Below are positions 27,534 to 36,379 of a DNA stretch of 64,000 bases, in pieces. The position numbers were made by a program, and so were the translations under genes. Location: contig JAVJRN010000059.1 of NCBI GenBank assembly GCA_040218415.1, positions 62,001-126,000 on the forward strand. The letters run 5' to 3'. The notes beneath the pieces are model-generated. The model was not told the origin of the DNA, did not search any database, and saw only the letters and a list, made by a program, of their open reading frames with translations. The first letter of the stretch is position 1; each line of letters begins with the position of its first letter. Source of the stretch: JAVJRN01 sp040218415. Lineage in GTDB: Bacteria; Bacteroidota; Bacteroidia; Cytophagales; Cyclobacteriaceae.

Positions 27534-27940
27534 TGGACATTGCGCTTACAACACCCGCATTACTTTTTCCGGCGATATCATTATTATTGTTAGCCTTCAC
27601 AAACAGGTTTTTGGCAATAGCCAGTATTATTAGGCAGCTACACGCTAAATATCTGGCTAATCCTGCAAGTGTGCTGACTGGCCAAATAAATAACCTGAGA
27701 AAAAGACTCTATCTTATTCGCGCCATGCAGATTTTTGGCGTTGGGAGCTTGTTTTTATGTGTTTTAGCCATGTTTTTACTCTACATGGAGTTGGGTAACT
27801 CAGGAGAGATGGTATTTGGTATATCTCTTGTGGCTTTATTAATTTCTTTGTTTATATCATTGCGTGAAATTCAATTATCGACCAAAGCGCTCGAAATTGA
27901 ACTAAGTGATATGGAGCTTGACTCAAAACTCAAATTTTAA
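27533..27940 (+). CDS. DUF2721 membrane protein
   Basis: 135 residues with three predicted membrane segments: about 5-27 (TPALLFPAISLLLLAFTNRF), 62-85 (FGVGSLFLCVLAMFLLY) and 93-110 (VFGISLVALLISLFISL). The stretch FLAIASIIRQLHAKY and the closing REIQLSTKALEIEL fit DUF2721. Function is unknown. Its start overlaps the MazG-like stop (TAATG), and a YciI-like gene follows at 11 bp, so the four genes 26645-28236 are probably one operon. Confidence 0.8.
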   Translation: MDIALTTPALLFPAISLLLLAFTNRFLAIASIIRQLHAKYLANPASVLTGQINNLRKRLYLIRAMQIFGVGSLFLCVLAMFLLYMELGNSGEMVFGISLVALLISLFISLREIQLSTKALEIELSDMELDSKLKF

Positions 27941-27951
27941 TCAGTTATTGA

Positions 27952-28236
27952 ATGAATTATATTGTAATAGCAAGAGACCATAAAGACGGTCTCGAAAAGC
28001 GGAAAATACATCGAGACGCTCACCTAGAAGGAGTAAAAAAGATGAAGGAAATTGGCGAAATAGTATTTGCCACTGCCCTCATCGAAGACGAAAAGATGGT
28101 TGGTTCTGTAATGGTTTTTGATTTTTCTAGCGAAGTTGAACTAGAAGAGTGGAAATCGAAGGAACCTTATATTCTTGGTGGTGTATGGGACGATATTGAA
28201 ATAAAGCAATGTGCGATCCCGCCGCTATTTATGTAG
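27952..28236 (+). CDS. YciI-like protein
   Basis: 94 residues, a ferredoxin-like alpha/beta fold of the YCII family. The pattern MNYIVIARDHKDGLEKRKIHRDAHLEG (His/Asp residues of the putative active site), then SVMVFDFSSEVELEEW and DPY-like KEPYILGGVW, is typical. Most members have no known substrate. It is the last gene of the plus-strand cluster and overlaps the convergent comB by 12 bp. Confidence 0.85.
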   Translation: MNYIVIARDHKDGLEKRKIHRDAHLEGVKKMKEIGEIVFATALIEDEKMVGSVMVFDFSSEVELEEWKSKEPYILGGVWDDIEIKQCAIPPLFM

Positions 28237-28926
28237 CGTCAGCTCCATATCTCGATAAAGGGGAACAACATCAAATTTATCAATGGACATACAAAAATCA
28301 AGATCTTTTTCGATCCCGAAATTAGCGAGTCTTTTAGCGTGGGAGGAGGCTAGCGCAATTTGGAGGAGGTCGTCTTTATGCTGTAAATAGAGCGCTTGAG
28401 CAATCTTAGAGGAATCATCAACAAGCTCTGCCTGATCAAGTTTGTCGATGAGTGCCCCAGCAAAAAGTGTGTCCTCTATATTCAAAGCCCCTTTCCAGCC
28501 AGCACAATGAATCACGATCTCTAGTTCAGTTGACTGAAGGTATTTAGCCACAGCGCTTAAGTTTAAAAATGCTCCAATAATGATTTCCTGAGCAGACAAA
28601 GACTTCACGAGTGCATGCGTGCCGTTCGTAGTTGTTACGGCAACAGATTGACCCGCTAACTCAGGATTCATATACTCGAAAGGAGAGTTGCCGATATTGA
28701 ATTCTTCAATTTTGATTCCACCACGTTCGCCAGCGGTGAAGTAGCCTTTTCGACCAAGCTCAATGCATTGTTCGACATTATCTACAGGATAGATTGATTT
28801 TATCCCATGAGCCATACCTGAAACCATGCAGGAAGTTGCTCTGAAAATATCGACGACCACTACCTGTTTGCCTTCCAATGAATAATGATCAATTAATGCG
28901 GGTGTAAAACAGGTTTCGACCTTCAT
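28225..28926 (-). CDS. comB: 2-phosphosulfolactate phosphatase family protein (ComB)
   Basis: 233 residues. Family features are VVVVDIFRATSCMVSGMAHG, AGERGG, FEYMNPELAGQSVAVTTTNGTHAL and EDTLFAGALID. The archaeal enzyme removes phosphate from 2-phosphosulfolactate in coenzyme M synthesis. In Bacteroidota the family is widespread and may serve sulfonolipid-related or other sulfonate metabolism, but that is inference. It lies 4 bp downstream of gcvT on the same strand, so the two are co-transcribed. Confidence 0.85.
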   Translation of the reverse strand: MKVETCFTPALIDHYSLEGKQVVVVDIFRATSCMVSGMAHGIKSIYPVDNVEQCIELGRKGYFTAGERGGIKIEEFNIGNSPFEYMNPELAGQSVAVTTTNGTHALVKSLSAQEIIIGAFLNLSAVAKYLQSTELEIVIHCAGWKGALNIEDTLFAGALIDKLDQAELVDDSSKIAQALYLQHKDDLLQIALASSHAKRLANFGIEKDLDFCMSIDKFDVVPLYRDMELTLHK

Positions 28927-28930
28927 AAAC

Positions 28931-30010
28931 TCAAATTAAAGGAGCTTTCTTCACGATGGCTTTCAGAGACTTATTTCGAACTTCTATGAAAACAGGAGTA
29001 TCTGCCACGTGCGAGCCAGTTTTAACATATCCCATTCCAATACCGACATTGATTGAAGGAGACATGGTGCCTGAGGTAACGAGCCCAATTTCTTCACCAG
29101 CTTCGTTTAGTATTCTATAGCCACTGCGTGGAACTCCTTTTTCGGTCAGCTTAAAGGAAACCAGTTTCTTGCCGACTCCCATTTCTTTTTGAGATTTGAG
29201 ATTTTCACTGTTGATGAAATCCTTAGAAAATTTGGTGATCCAGCCAAGCCCAGCTTCTAGCGGAGAGGTAGTATCGTCAATGTCATTCCCGTAAAGGCAA
29301 TAGCCCATTTCCATTCTTAGTGTGTCGCGAGCGCCCAGTCCGATAGGTTTGATGTCGAATTCAGCCCCAGCTTCAAATATGGCATCCCAGACTTTCTTCG
29401 AATCGTTCTTATCGACGTAAAGCTCAAAACCACCAGCACCTGTGTAGCCAGTTCCCGAAATAATCATTTTGGCGCCCGCAAGTAAGCCTTCTGTAAAATG
29501 ATAAAACTTGATGGTGGTCAGATCTACGTCAGTCAGTTTTTGGAGTACTACCTGCGCCTTTGGTCCCTGTACTGCGAGCAATGTATAATCTTCCGACTTG
29601 TTTTCAAGATTCGCACCTGCATGATTGTGCTTCGTGATCCAGTTCCAGTCTTTGTCAATATTGGACGCATTGACGACCAACATGTATTTTTCTGCATTAA
29701 ATCGATACACAATCAAATCGTCAATAACTCCACCTTCTTCATTGGGGAAACAAGAATATTGCGCTTGTCCATCAACTAGTTTCGAGGCGTCATTACTTGT
29801 AACATGCTGTATTAACTCCAGCGCGTTTGGTCCAGTGACAAAAAACTCGCCCATATGAGAGACGTCAAAAACACCCACGCTATTTCTTACAGCTAAATGT
29901 TCCTCCTTATCTGAACTATACCGTACTGGCATTTCAAATCCTGCAAATGGTACCATTTTGCCTCCGAGTGAAGCGTGAAGGTCTCTAAGGGGAATACTTT
30001 TTAATGTCAT
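28931..30010 (-). CDS. gcvT: Glycine cleavage system aminomethyltransferase (T protein)
   Basis: Transfers the methylene carbon from the aminomethyl-lipoyl H protein to tetrahydrofolate and releases ammonia. 359 residues, the normal length, with MPVRYSS, VGVFDVSHMGEF, TGYTGAGGFELYV, GLGARDTLRMEMGYCLYGNDID and EVGLVTSGTMSPS-type segments in order. A good promoter (30030-30060) lies just upstream. comB follows at 4 bp. gcvH and gcvP are not in the window. Confidence 0.97.
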   Translation of the reverse strand: MTLKSIPLRDLHASLGGKMVPFAGFEMPVRYSSDKEEHLAVRNSVGVFDVSHMGEFFVTGPNALELIQHVTSNDASKLVDGQAQYSCFPNEEGGVIDDLIVYRFNAEKYMLVVNASNIDKDWNWITKHNHAGANLENKSEDYTLLAVQGPKAQVVLQKLTDVDLTTIKFYHFTEGLLAGAKMIISGTGYTGAGGFELYVDKNDSKKVWDAIFEAGAEFDIKPIGLGARDTLRMEMGYCLYGNDIDDTTSPLEAGLGWITKFSKDFINSENLKSQKEMGVGKKLVSFKLTEKGVPRSGYRILNEAGEEIGLVTSGTMSPSINVGIGMGYVKTGSHVADTPVFIEVRNKSLKAIVKKAPLI

Positions 30011-30029
30011 AGGGCTTATGTTGAGGCGG

Positions 30030-30060
30030 CAAATGTAGAGAAACGACTAGTTTGCTACAA
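30030..30060 (-). promoter_or_regulatory. gcvT promoter (Bacteroidota sigma-A type)
   Basis: On the minus strand, TTG (30058-30060) is followed by 20 nt and then TACATTTG (30030-30037), an exact match to TAnnTTTG. The predicted transcript begins about 10-15 nt before the gcvT start codon, a short leader. Confidence 0.55.
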
Positions 30061-30205
30061 GCAAATTAAAATTAACCAAATAGATAACTGGTTTTGAGTA
30101 TAACAGTTTGATTCAGTTTGATTTAAAATTTCGAACGGTAAAAACCGATTTTATAACTTACAAAAAATTATTTTTTAAATAGGAATGAAGAAGTTTTTTC
30201 AGTCC

Positions 30206-30973
30206 CTAAAGATTTATTTTAATGGCAATTGGGCAATGATCTGAACCAAATCGGTCGTTATAAATCAAAGAATCCTCTACTTTTTCAAGTAGTTCATCAC
30301 TGGTGAGAAAATAGTCAATTCTCCAGCCAACGTTTCTTTCTCTTGCTTTGAATCGGTAGTTCCACCAGCTGTATTTTACCAAGTCTGGATAAAAATGTCT
30401 GAAGGTATCCGTAAAGCCAGTAGCCAGAATTTCGTCGAATCCATCAATTTCTGTTTGCGTGTAACCTGATGATTTATTGTAATTGGCCGAAGGTCGGGCT
30501 ATATCGATTTCCTCGTGCGCTACATTGAGATCACCACAAACGATGACTGGTTTTTGTTCGTTTAATGCGGCAATATGGTTTTTAAAAGCCTCATCCCAGC
30601 CTGATCGATAGTCCAATCTCTTCATTCCCTCGCCGCTATTGGGGGTGTAGACAGTCACTAAAAAAAAGTCTCCGTATTCAGCGGTGATCACTCGGCCTTC
30701 TTGATCATGCTCCTCGATCCCCATGTCATAACTGACCTCTATTGGTTCTTCTTTGGTGATTATCGCCGTACCGCTGTATCCTTTTCTTGCTTTTGATGAA
30801 TTTAGATATATATGATAACCGTCTAAAACCTCAAGCGCCTTTTTTGCATCTTCTATTTGCGCTTTTGTTTCTTGAAGGCAAATGATATCGGGATTCATTT
30901 CCGCAACATCTTTCAAAAAATCTTTTTTCATAATAGCACGAATGCCATTCACATTCCAGGATACAATATGCAT
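30206..30973 (-). CDS. xth: Exodeoxyribonuclease III
   Basis: AP endonuclease / 3'-5' exonuclease of base excision repair. 255 residues with the EEP-family motifs in order: WNVNGIRA (near 7-14), CLQETKAQ, YSGTAII, CGDLNVAHEEIDIARP, GFTDTFRHFYPD, WWNYRFKARERNVGWRIDYF and GSDHCPI (catalytic Asp-His). It is separated from gcvT by 195 bp, so it probably has its own transcript. Confidence 0.96.
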   Translation of the reverse strand: MHIVSWNVNGIRAIMKKDFLKDVAEMNPDIICLQETKAQIEDAKKALEVLDGYHIYLNSSKARKGYSGTAIITKEEPIEVSYDMGIEEHDQEGRVITAEYGDFFLVTVYTPNSGEGMKRLDYRSGWDEAFKNHIAALNEQKPVIVCGDLNVAHEEIDIARPSANYNKSSGYTQTEIDGFDEILATGFTDTFRHFYPDLVKYSWWNYRFKARERNVGWRIDYFLTSDELLEKVEDSLIYNDRFGSDHCPIAIKINL

Positions 30974-31539
30974 GGGGTTATTTTTAAATCACTATATAAA
31001 TTACTTTCCGATGCGCTAGCATTAATTCGAAAAGTTTGTTTCCTTTCAAAGTTAGAGATATGTCGCAATAAGAGATCATTCAAATTAGGTTATCTGCTGT
31101 TTGTTTTGCTAGTCGTCAAGTCTTTAACCTGGTTTGCCTCATACAGTTAAGAATTTTTGCGAATAGAAGTGACTTAGTCACCTGAAAAGGCCTGTGCTCC
31201 TTCTCCTGTTTGAAAAGTTCGATAAGAAACTTTCAATCCTTTTTACTTAGAAGAAACATGGAGACGGCAGTCTTCATATTCAAGAAACCATTTATTAATC
31301 CAAAATAGTGCACATATATTAAGTTTTGTGTTTAAATGTAAAAGCCAAATAATCCATGCTCACTCATTATTTTTTAAATAGAATAGTGTGTGATTGAAAG
31401 TCCGCATGAGTTAGTTGTTAGAAATTCCGGTTTATCAAAATAAATACTCGTTCATGTATTTAGGCGATTGATTAGAGATCAGATAGCACTAGCTTCGAAG
31501 AAGGTATTGACATCAATTCATTCTATAACCAGCACGAAC
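30974..31539. other. 566-bp intergenic region upstream of xth and the SiaC-like gene
   Basis: A/T-rich stretch between divergent genes. It contains a 13-bp perfect palindrome (31169-31181) and a weak imperfect hairpin around 31212-31234. No open frame in it has coding character, and I see no RNA gene. Confidence 0.5.
31169..31181. promoter_or_regulatory. Perfect palindrome, possible operator
   Basis: GTGACTTAGTCAC is a perfect inverted repeat of 6 bp around a central T, in the non-coding gap between xth and the SiaC-like gene. It is the size of a dimeric regulator site, but no second copy was found. Confidence 0.25.
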
Positions 31540-31941
31540 ATGGTAGATTTATTTATCGAAGCAACGAACATTACTCCAAAAGTAAAAATTGACTCATCTT
31601 TAGGAAATATATCTTTTACTGGAAAAGCGTCCCCTGAAAATGCCATTGATTTTTTCTACCCCATCATTAATAATATCATGCGGCTGTTTCCAGCGGCAAC
31701 AAATCCCATAACCGTCGATTTGGCTTTTAGGTACTTTAATACAAGTAGTTCAAAATGCTTATTTGATTTTTTTAGAGCATTAAAAAAACTTCAAGCTTCA
31801 GGCAAAAGCATTATTGTAAACTGGTACTACGAGGAAGATGACGAAGACATGCTAGAAACGGGTGAGGACTTTGCTGATATTTTAGGTTTCGATTTTCACT
31901 ATATTGAAATAGAAGATATAAATGTTAGAATGGCGTCTTAA
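31540..31941 (+). CDS. SiaC-like (DUF1987) regulatory phosphoprotein
   Basis: 133 residues from the ATG at 31540. The family (DUF1987) includes Pseudomonas SiaC, which binds a diguanylate cyclase and is switched by Thr68 phosphorylation. The segments FIEATNITPKVKID, GKASPENAIDFFYPII and FRYFNTSSSKCLFDFF are characteristic. With this start the Thr of FNTSSSK is residue 68, the same number as in SiaC, which supports it over the upstream TTG at 31468. No SiaB-like kinase, SiaA-like phosphatase or GGDEF gene is in the window, so this is an orphan. It converges with the glycosidase gene, 4 bp apart. Confidence 0.85.
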   Translation: MVDLFIEATNITPKVKIDSSLGNISFTGKASPENAIDFFYPIINNIMRLFPAATNPITVDLAFRYFNTSSSKCLFDFFRALKKLQASGKSIIVNWYYEEDDEDMLETGEDFADILGFDFHYIEIEDINVRMAS

Positions 31942-31945
31942 AGCG

Positions 31946-34333
31946 CTAGTAGTATACTTCAACAATATTTTTTAGCCCATTCAGTTGTAGGATGGGCTTT
32001 TGATTTTTCTCCCAAAGCAATTTTTCACCGTTTACGGTAACGCCAGAGGCCGCTTCAAAGGAAAGCACGATTTGCCAGTTTTCTGTTTGATTAATCTCAT
32101 AGATGGTTTTTTCACTTTCTTTTTTAATATCAAGCGACAGGTTGTTGGCGCCCATTCTCACATTGGAGATATTGGCGTATGGCCAATTGGATGGCAAGGC
32201 AGGCGCGATTTCGACTGTTTTATCTGGCGCATTGGGCTTGATTCCAAAGTAATAGTTGACAATTGGAACGGCCACTGCATAAATATTCCAAGCTTGAGCA
32301 ATCATGCCATAGTCGGGACTGACCTCATACATAGAACCAGGAAAAGCATAACTGAAAGAATTATAAAGTTTTTTCAGATAATCTAATGAATGGTCAATGT
32401 TTCCATAGCGAGCCTCGGCAATGGCCTGTACTCCGGTAGGTAGGGTCATTACCGCACCAACGTAACTAAAAGATTTCCACTTAGAAGTTTCGGAAGTTGA
32501 CTCATCTTGGTCGATACCCGTGACGTAGCTTCCAAATCTATTGGTGTAATTTCTTGCCGTAACCAAAGCTTTTTGCGCTTGATCATCGTCGGCAATGCCC
32601 ATTTCTAAAGGTGTGTTTACCACCCAGTTGTGATGCACCACAAATCCACGCTTGCCTTTTGGTGCATTTTTCAGCTTTTGTAATTGCGCATTTAGCTCAT
32701 TGACAGCCCAAGGTTTGTTGATGGTATCCGCACGTACAATGGCTGCCTCTATAAGTTCCATGGCCTCTTCTTTCGAGCTGATAAAATCAGCGAAGGATTT
32801 TGATTCGCTGACCCACCACTCTCCGTTGATCTTTTCTTTCAGTATTTGAGCTTTGTTTGCATAGCTCTCGCCTTGCTCTTTTTTCCCAAGGGTAAAAGCC
32901 ATTTTTGAAGCGGCATCTAATGCTTGCTGAGTGTAGACCACCACGTCGATCATTTCACTGTGCAATCCATGTATTTCCATCATTCCTGGCCCATCAGGAT
33001 ATAAGTTGCCATCCTTATCTTGGTCTTGCAAGAGCCAATCAAGGCCTTTTTCTACTGTTGAAAAATGATCTTCAATGATCAATTTATCCCCAGTCCATAA
33101 ATATACCTGCCAAAGCAAAAAAATGTAATGTGGCGTTTCGTTGAGGTTGCCGGGGTTGAAAACCACACCATTGGTGGAGGCCTCATGCATAATTCGGCCA
33201 TTATCGTTCACTTTTTCCGACAATTTGTCAATAATGGCGAGCGTGCTCGTTACTTCTTCATGAGCGCCAGTTGCCAGCAAGCCTTGTAATGCATAGCAAT
33301 TATCTGCGCCAAACCACCAAGGATAATCAGGTATGCCCGCAGAAAGTCCACTTCCTATTTCTGGCACTTCTCTTACGAGCCAGTCAGTATTGTATTTCGT
33401 CCAGTTATATAATTGCTGTATTTCTTTGTCCGGAATATCAATCTCCGATCTGCGAGAGATTTGTTGGTATCTAGCCGACTTTTTGGTTAAGAGGTCTCTT
33501 GGTTTGGAAAGCGCTTGTAGATTAATCAAAGCCTTTTCTCGGCTCATGTATGATCCTGCAATGTAGTATTGAATCGTTCTTGTTTGAGTGGCAGATATTA
33601 CTACTTCACCTAGGAGGCTAGCTTCCTTTCCTTTCCCTTTTCTTTGGTAGTTGCAGGGCACTTTTTCTGAAAAAGCGGAGGGTTCTCTCGCTCTTATTGC
33701 CACCCACCATTCGTTATTTTCGTCCTTTCCGATCATGGTATTGGTGGCATTTTCAAAGGAAACATTATCCGTACCATCTTCTAATTCAAGTTTTTCAGCT
33801 AACCAAACAGGACTCAAATCGATAAATACATTGAATGATAGCTTTAATGTCTGTGATTGCTTGGAGTGATTGGTGATATTATATTCTACAATAGTGCCTT
33901 CAACATCATCGGGTACAAACTGCACCATTTCTACAGTAATTGTTTCATCCACCTTAAAGCTAAATTGGCTGGCCAAAGGATAATTGGTGAAAGTTGACGC
34001 ATTATTCAGGCAGTAGGTTTTTTGATTTTGTTCGACCGATAGCATATAGCCATCCAAAAGTTTGATCGGGTGATTCCAAACGCCACCCATTTCTCCTGAA
34101 ACGTGCCATCCCAGATCGGGGAAACTACCATTTTGATGCCCAACAGTGTATACACGATTTCCAGCGGTGACATAGGGCGTGTTGAGATAGGCTGGTTTTC
34201 CTTTTATGCTAGGCTGATCTGATAGTGCGGAGAGGAGTGAGTTTTGGTTTTCTTCCTTGGTTTCACATTGAATACATAACATGGAAAAACTCAGCAAGAA
34301 TAGACTTAGGACAAAATGGGGAAGACCTTTCAT
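31946..34333 (-). CDS. Exported (alpha/alpha)6-barrel glycosidase, debranching-enzyme-like
   Basis: 795 residues. The N-terminus (LPHFVLSLFLLSFSMLCIQCE) is a signal, possibly of lipoprotein type with Cys20 or Cys23. The N-terminal half is a beta-sandwich domain; from about residue 320 come six-hairpin glycosidase features: YNWTKYNTDWLVRE, GIPDYPWWFGADNCYALQGL, GRIMHEASTNGVVFNPGNLNETPHY (split here for brevity), WLLQDQDKDGNLYPDGPGMM, HNWVVNTPLEMGIAD and a C-terminal sandwich. This matches MGH1-like / glycogen debranching-type hydrolases that act on alpha-linked oligosaccharides. It stands alone, without SusCD or other carbohydrate genes, so the substrate is open. Confidence 0.75.
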   Translation of the reverse strand: MKGLPHFVLSLFLLSFSMLCIQCETKEENQNSLLSALSDQPSIKGKPAYLNTPYVTAGNRVYTVGHQNGSFPDLGWHVSGEMGGVWNHPIKLLDGYMLSVEQNQKTYCLNNASTFTNYPLASQFSFKVDETITVEMVQFVPDDVEGTIVEYNITNHSKQSQTLKLSFNVFIDLSPVWLAEKLELEDGTDNVSFENATNTMIGKDENNEWWVAIRAREPSAFSEKVPCNYQRKGKGKEASLLGEVVISATQTRTIQYYIAGSYMSREKALINLQALSKPRDLLTKKSARYQQISRRSEIDIPDKEIQQLYNWTKYNTDWLVREVPEIGSGLSAGIPDYPWWFGADNCYALQGLLATGAHEEVTSTLAIIDKLSEKVNDNGRIMHEASTNGVVFNPGNLNETPHYIFLLWQVYLWTGDKLIIEDHFSTVEKGLDWLLQDQDKDGNLYPDGPGMMEIHGLHSEMIDVVVYTQQALDAASKMAFTLGKKEQGESYANKAQILKEKINGEWWVSESKSFADFISSKEEAMELIEAAIVRADTINKPWAVNELNAQLQKLKNAPKGKRGFVVHHNWVVNTPLEMGIADDDQAQKALVTARNYTNRFGSYVTGIDQDESTSETSKWKSFSYVGAVMTLPTGVQAIAEARYGNIDHSLDYLKKLYNSFSYAFPGSMYEVSPDYGMIAQAWNIYAVAVPIVNYYFGIKPNAPDKTVEIAPALPSNWPYANISNVRMGANNLSLDIKKESEKTIYEINQTENWQIVLSFEAASGVTVNGEKLLWEKNQKPILQLNGLKNIVEVYY

Positions 34334-34536
34334 CGGGTTAATTTACGCTAAAAAATGATGGGCAGATACGTGTTTCGCGTGATATGAATAGCGCCGCTCA
34401 GTTAAGTCTTGACTTGTTCTCTTGACATGATTTCATCTAGCAATCGTTAACCTAGTCGTTAGCATATATTCTTTCAAGTTCCATCACCTCTTTTTATCAG
34501 AAAAGTGAAAAAGATTAGGATACTTTTGGTCAATAA

Positions 34537-34869
34537 TTAACCAACCAAACTTCCATTTTCGGTTGGCTTATCTGGTTGCATGAGAATCACCGATCCATCA
34601 GGCTTGTAACTTCCCATCACCAAGCATTCGCTGATTATTGGCCCTATTTGTTTTGGGGGAAAGTTTATCACTGCCACAATTTGTTTTCCAATAAGCTCCT
34701 CGGGGCTGTAATGCATGGTTATTTGTGCGGAACTTTTTTTCATACCAATTTCCTGACCAAAGTCGATTTGAAGTTTATAGGCTGGTTTTCGAGCTTCGGG
34801 AAAAGGAAGCGCTTCGATGATCGTGCCTATCCGCATGTCTATTTTCTCAAAATCATTCCAGGTAATCAT
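34537..34869 (-). CDS. csaA: CsaA-type tRNA-binding domain protein
   Basis: 110 residues, a stand-alone EMAP-II/tRNA-binding OB fold: MITWNDFEKIDMRIGTIIEA, KPAYKLQIDFG, GMKKSSAQIT, LIGKQIVAVINFPPKQIGP and SECLVMG. CsaA in Bacillus is described as a secretion-linked chaperone, while related domains bind tRNA. The start overlaps the preceding helical-protein gene by 4 bp. Confidence 0.9.
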   Translation of the reverse strand: MITWNDFEKIDMRIGTIIEALPFPEARKPAYKLQIDFGQEIGMKKSSAQITMHYSPEELIGKQIVAVINFPPKQIGPIISECLVMGSYKPDGSVILMQPDKPTENGSLVG

Positions 34870-35501
34870 GTTGCGGTTGTTTTGTTGAGCTTCTTCAAAT
34901 TTTTTGTAGTTCGCTTGATGTGGGATGGATGGTCAAATTCCGCTAGCCGTTGTTCGAGTGCTGAAATTAGACCAGGTTTTTCTTCTTCGGAAATCATCGA
35001 CATCCATTTTTCAGCATATTGACCTACTTGGTTGGGAGGGCAGGAAAGTATCTGATCGAGGAGGAGGCTACCCACCTCATCGGTGTAATTCTTATAGAGT
35101 GCAAGCAAAATGGTAATCCCTTTGTCTCTTTGAATGACACCTGCGTGATCCATAATATGGAGTATAGAGGGGAGCACTTGGTAAGTCTCTTTTTGACGGA
35201 ATGGGGAAATATGGCTAAGCACGCACATGGCCATCCATGCAACTTTATTGGTTTTACTTTTTACGTGTGTCAAGATTAGATCAAAATCATTCGCTAGGAT
35301 ATTTGGATCTTTTTCAGACAAAAGTTCACTTACCTTGAGGGCGTCAAATAGAATTTTTTGGTTGGGAGGATGTTTGATAATCTGTATCAATTCGGCAATG
35401 TCAGCTTCATTTTTTTCGTTAATCAACTTTTTGGCCAACGCCTTATTAGGACCTTGATCGCGTCGGTTGAGCGAGGTAGAAAGTTGTGCGATTATGCTCA
35501 T
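34866..35501 (-). CDS. Helical (HEAT-like) protein, unknown function
   Basis: 211 residues, almost all alpha-helical, without signal peptide or membrane segment. Repeating ~35-40-residue helix pairs (AELIQIIKHPPNQKILFDAL, FDLILTHVKSKTNKVAWMAM, TYQVLPSILHIMDHAGVIQRD, VGSLLLDQILSCPPNQVGQY) suggest an ARM/HEAT solenoid, a protein-binding scaffold. The C-terminus is basic (IKRTTKNLKKLNKT). It lies between rnhB (87 bp upstream) and csaA (4-bp overlap), probably one transcript. Confidence 0.65.
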   Translation of the reverse strand: MSIIAQLSTSLNRRDQGPNKALAKKLINEKNEADIAELIQIIKHPPNQKILFDALKVSELLSEKDPNILANDFDLILTHVKSKTNKVAWMAMCVLSHISPFRQKETYQVLPSILHIMDHAGVIQRDKGITILLALYKNYTDEVGSLLLDQILSCPPNQVGQYAEKWMSMISEEEKPGLISALEQRLAEFDHPSHIKRTTKNLKKLNKTTAT

Positions 35502-35588
35502 GAATTGCGCTTAATTATTTTGATACAATGGAGGGAGCTTAACCTCATTGTATTCCCTAGGAAAAATAGGCAATTCAATAAACATGGA

Positions 35589-36188
35589 CTAAGGAAAAAG
35601 ATCTAATTGCCTCGGAAGTAGCTGAAAACTTAACCGATGATGCACGGTAGTTCCGTAGTTTCTAATCGCTTCGCGGTGTTTTTTTGTTGGATAGCCAACA
35701 TTGGTGTGCCAGCCATACTCAGGATGAGTGTCGGCTAGCTCACGCATCAACTTATCTCGATAGTTTTTGGCAAGAATAGAAGCGGCCGCAATGGATAGAT
35801 ATTTTCCGTCTCCTTTGATTATGCATTCATGAGGAATCGTAGCATACTTGTTGAACCGATTGCCGTCGATCAATAAGCAATCAGGTATTTGGTTCAACTG
35901 ATTGATGGCTCTGTGCATGGCCAAAAAGGAAGCATTCAAAATATTGATCTCGTCTATTTCCTCTGGTTCAACTAACCCTATCGCATAAGCGATTGCATCT
36001 TTTTTTATATCTTCTTCCAGTTGTATCCTTCCTTTTTCAGAAATCTTTTTCGAGTCATTCAAAGTTTGATGGCTGTAGTCTGCTGGTAGTATGACCGCTG
36101 CGGCCACTACTGGTCCAGCCAGACAACCACGGCCAGCTTCATCGCATCCAGCTTCTACTTGTCCTTCCTTAAAATAGGGTAATAGCAT
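35589..36188 (-). CDS. rnhB: Ribonuclease HII
   Basis: Cleaves RNA in RNA-DNA hybrids, including single ribonucleotides in DNA. 199 residues. Active-site residues are visible: Asp16-Glu17 in AGCDEAGRGCLAGP, the DSKK motif (45-48), and Asp108 in LLIDGNRF. The start gives the family-typical N-terminus. It is first in the likely rnhB-HEAT-csaA transcript. Confidence 0.96.
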   Translation of the reverse strand: MLLPYFKEGQVEAGCDEAGRGCLAGPVVAAAVILPADYSHQTLNDSKKISEKGRIQLEEDIKKDAIAYAIGLVEPEEIDEINILNASFLAMHRAINQLNQIPDCLLIDGNRFNKYATIPHECIIKGDGKYLSIAAASILAKNYRDKLMRELADTHPEYGWHTNVGYPTKKHREAIRNYGTTVHHRLSFQLLPRQLDLFP

Positions 36189-36379
36189 AGGTCAAATTTA
36201 AAACAAGTTCCTGTTTCTAATTGGATATTACTCATTTTGAGAAAGTCTGGTGGCACATTGCTTCAATTAAAGAGCCTGAAACTTTTGTTTTTCCAAAGGC
36301 AATCAAGAGCAAGTATAATTTCAGGTTAATTTTTTTAGATTTTGATGGGGTATGTTATTTTACGGTTTTATAAGAGTGA

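Noticed and set aside
31186..31200. AAGGCCTGTG match to the dispersed element near xth
   Set aside because: Only ten matching bases and neither the second arm nor the core is present; probably chance.
31212..31240. Imperfect hairpin resembling a terminator in the xth-SiaC gap
   Set aside because: Stem has a bulge and the T-run is interrupted; no gene ends close enough to use it.
31468..31539. TTG start that would lengthen the SiaC-like protein by 24 residues
   Set aside because: The extension has no family similarity, and the ATG at 31540 gives normal length and places the conserved Thr at 68.
36193..36200. TAAATTTG as rnhB promoter -7 box
   Set aside because: Matches the consensus but lies 4 bp before the ATG and has no TTG at the right distance; it would require a leaderless transcript.
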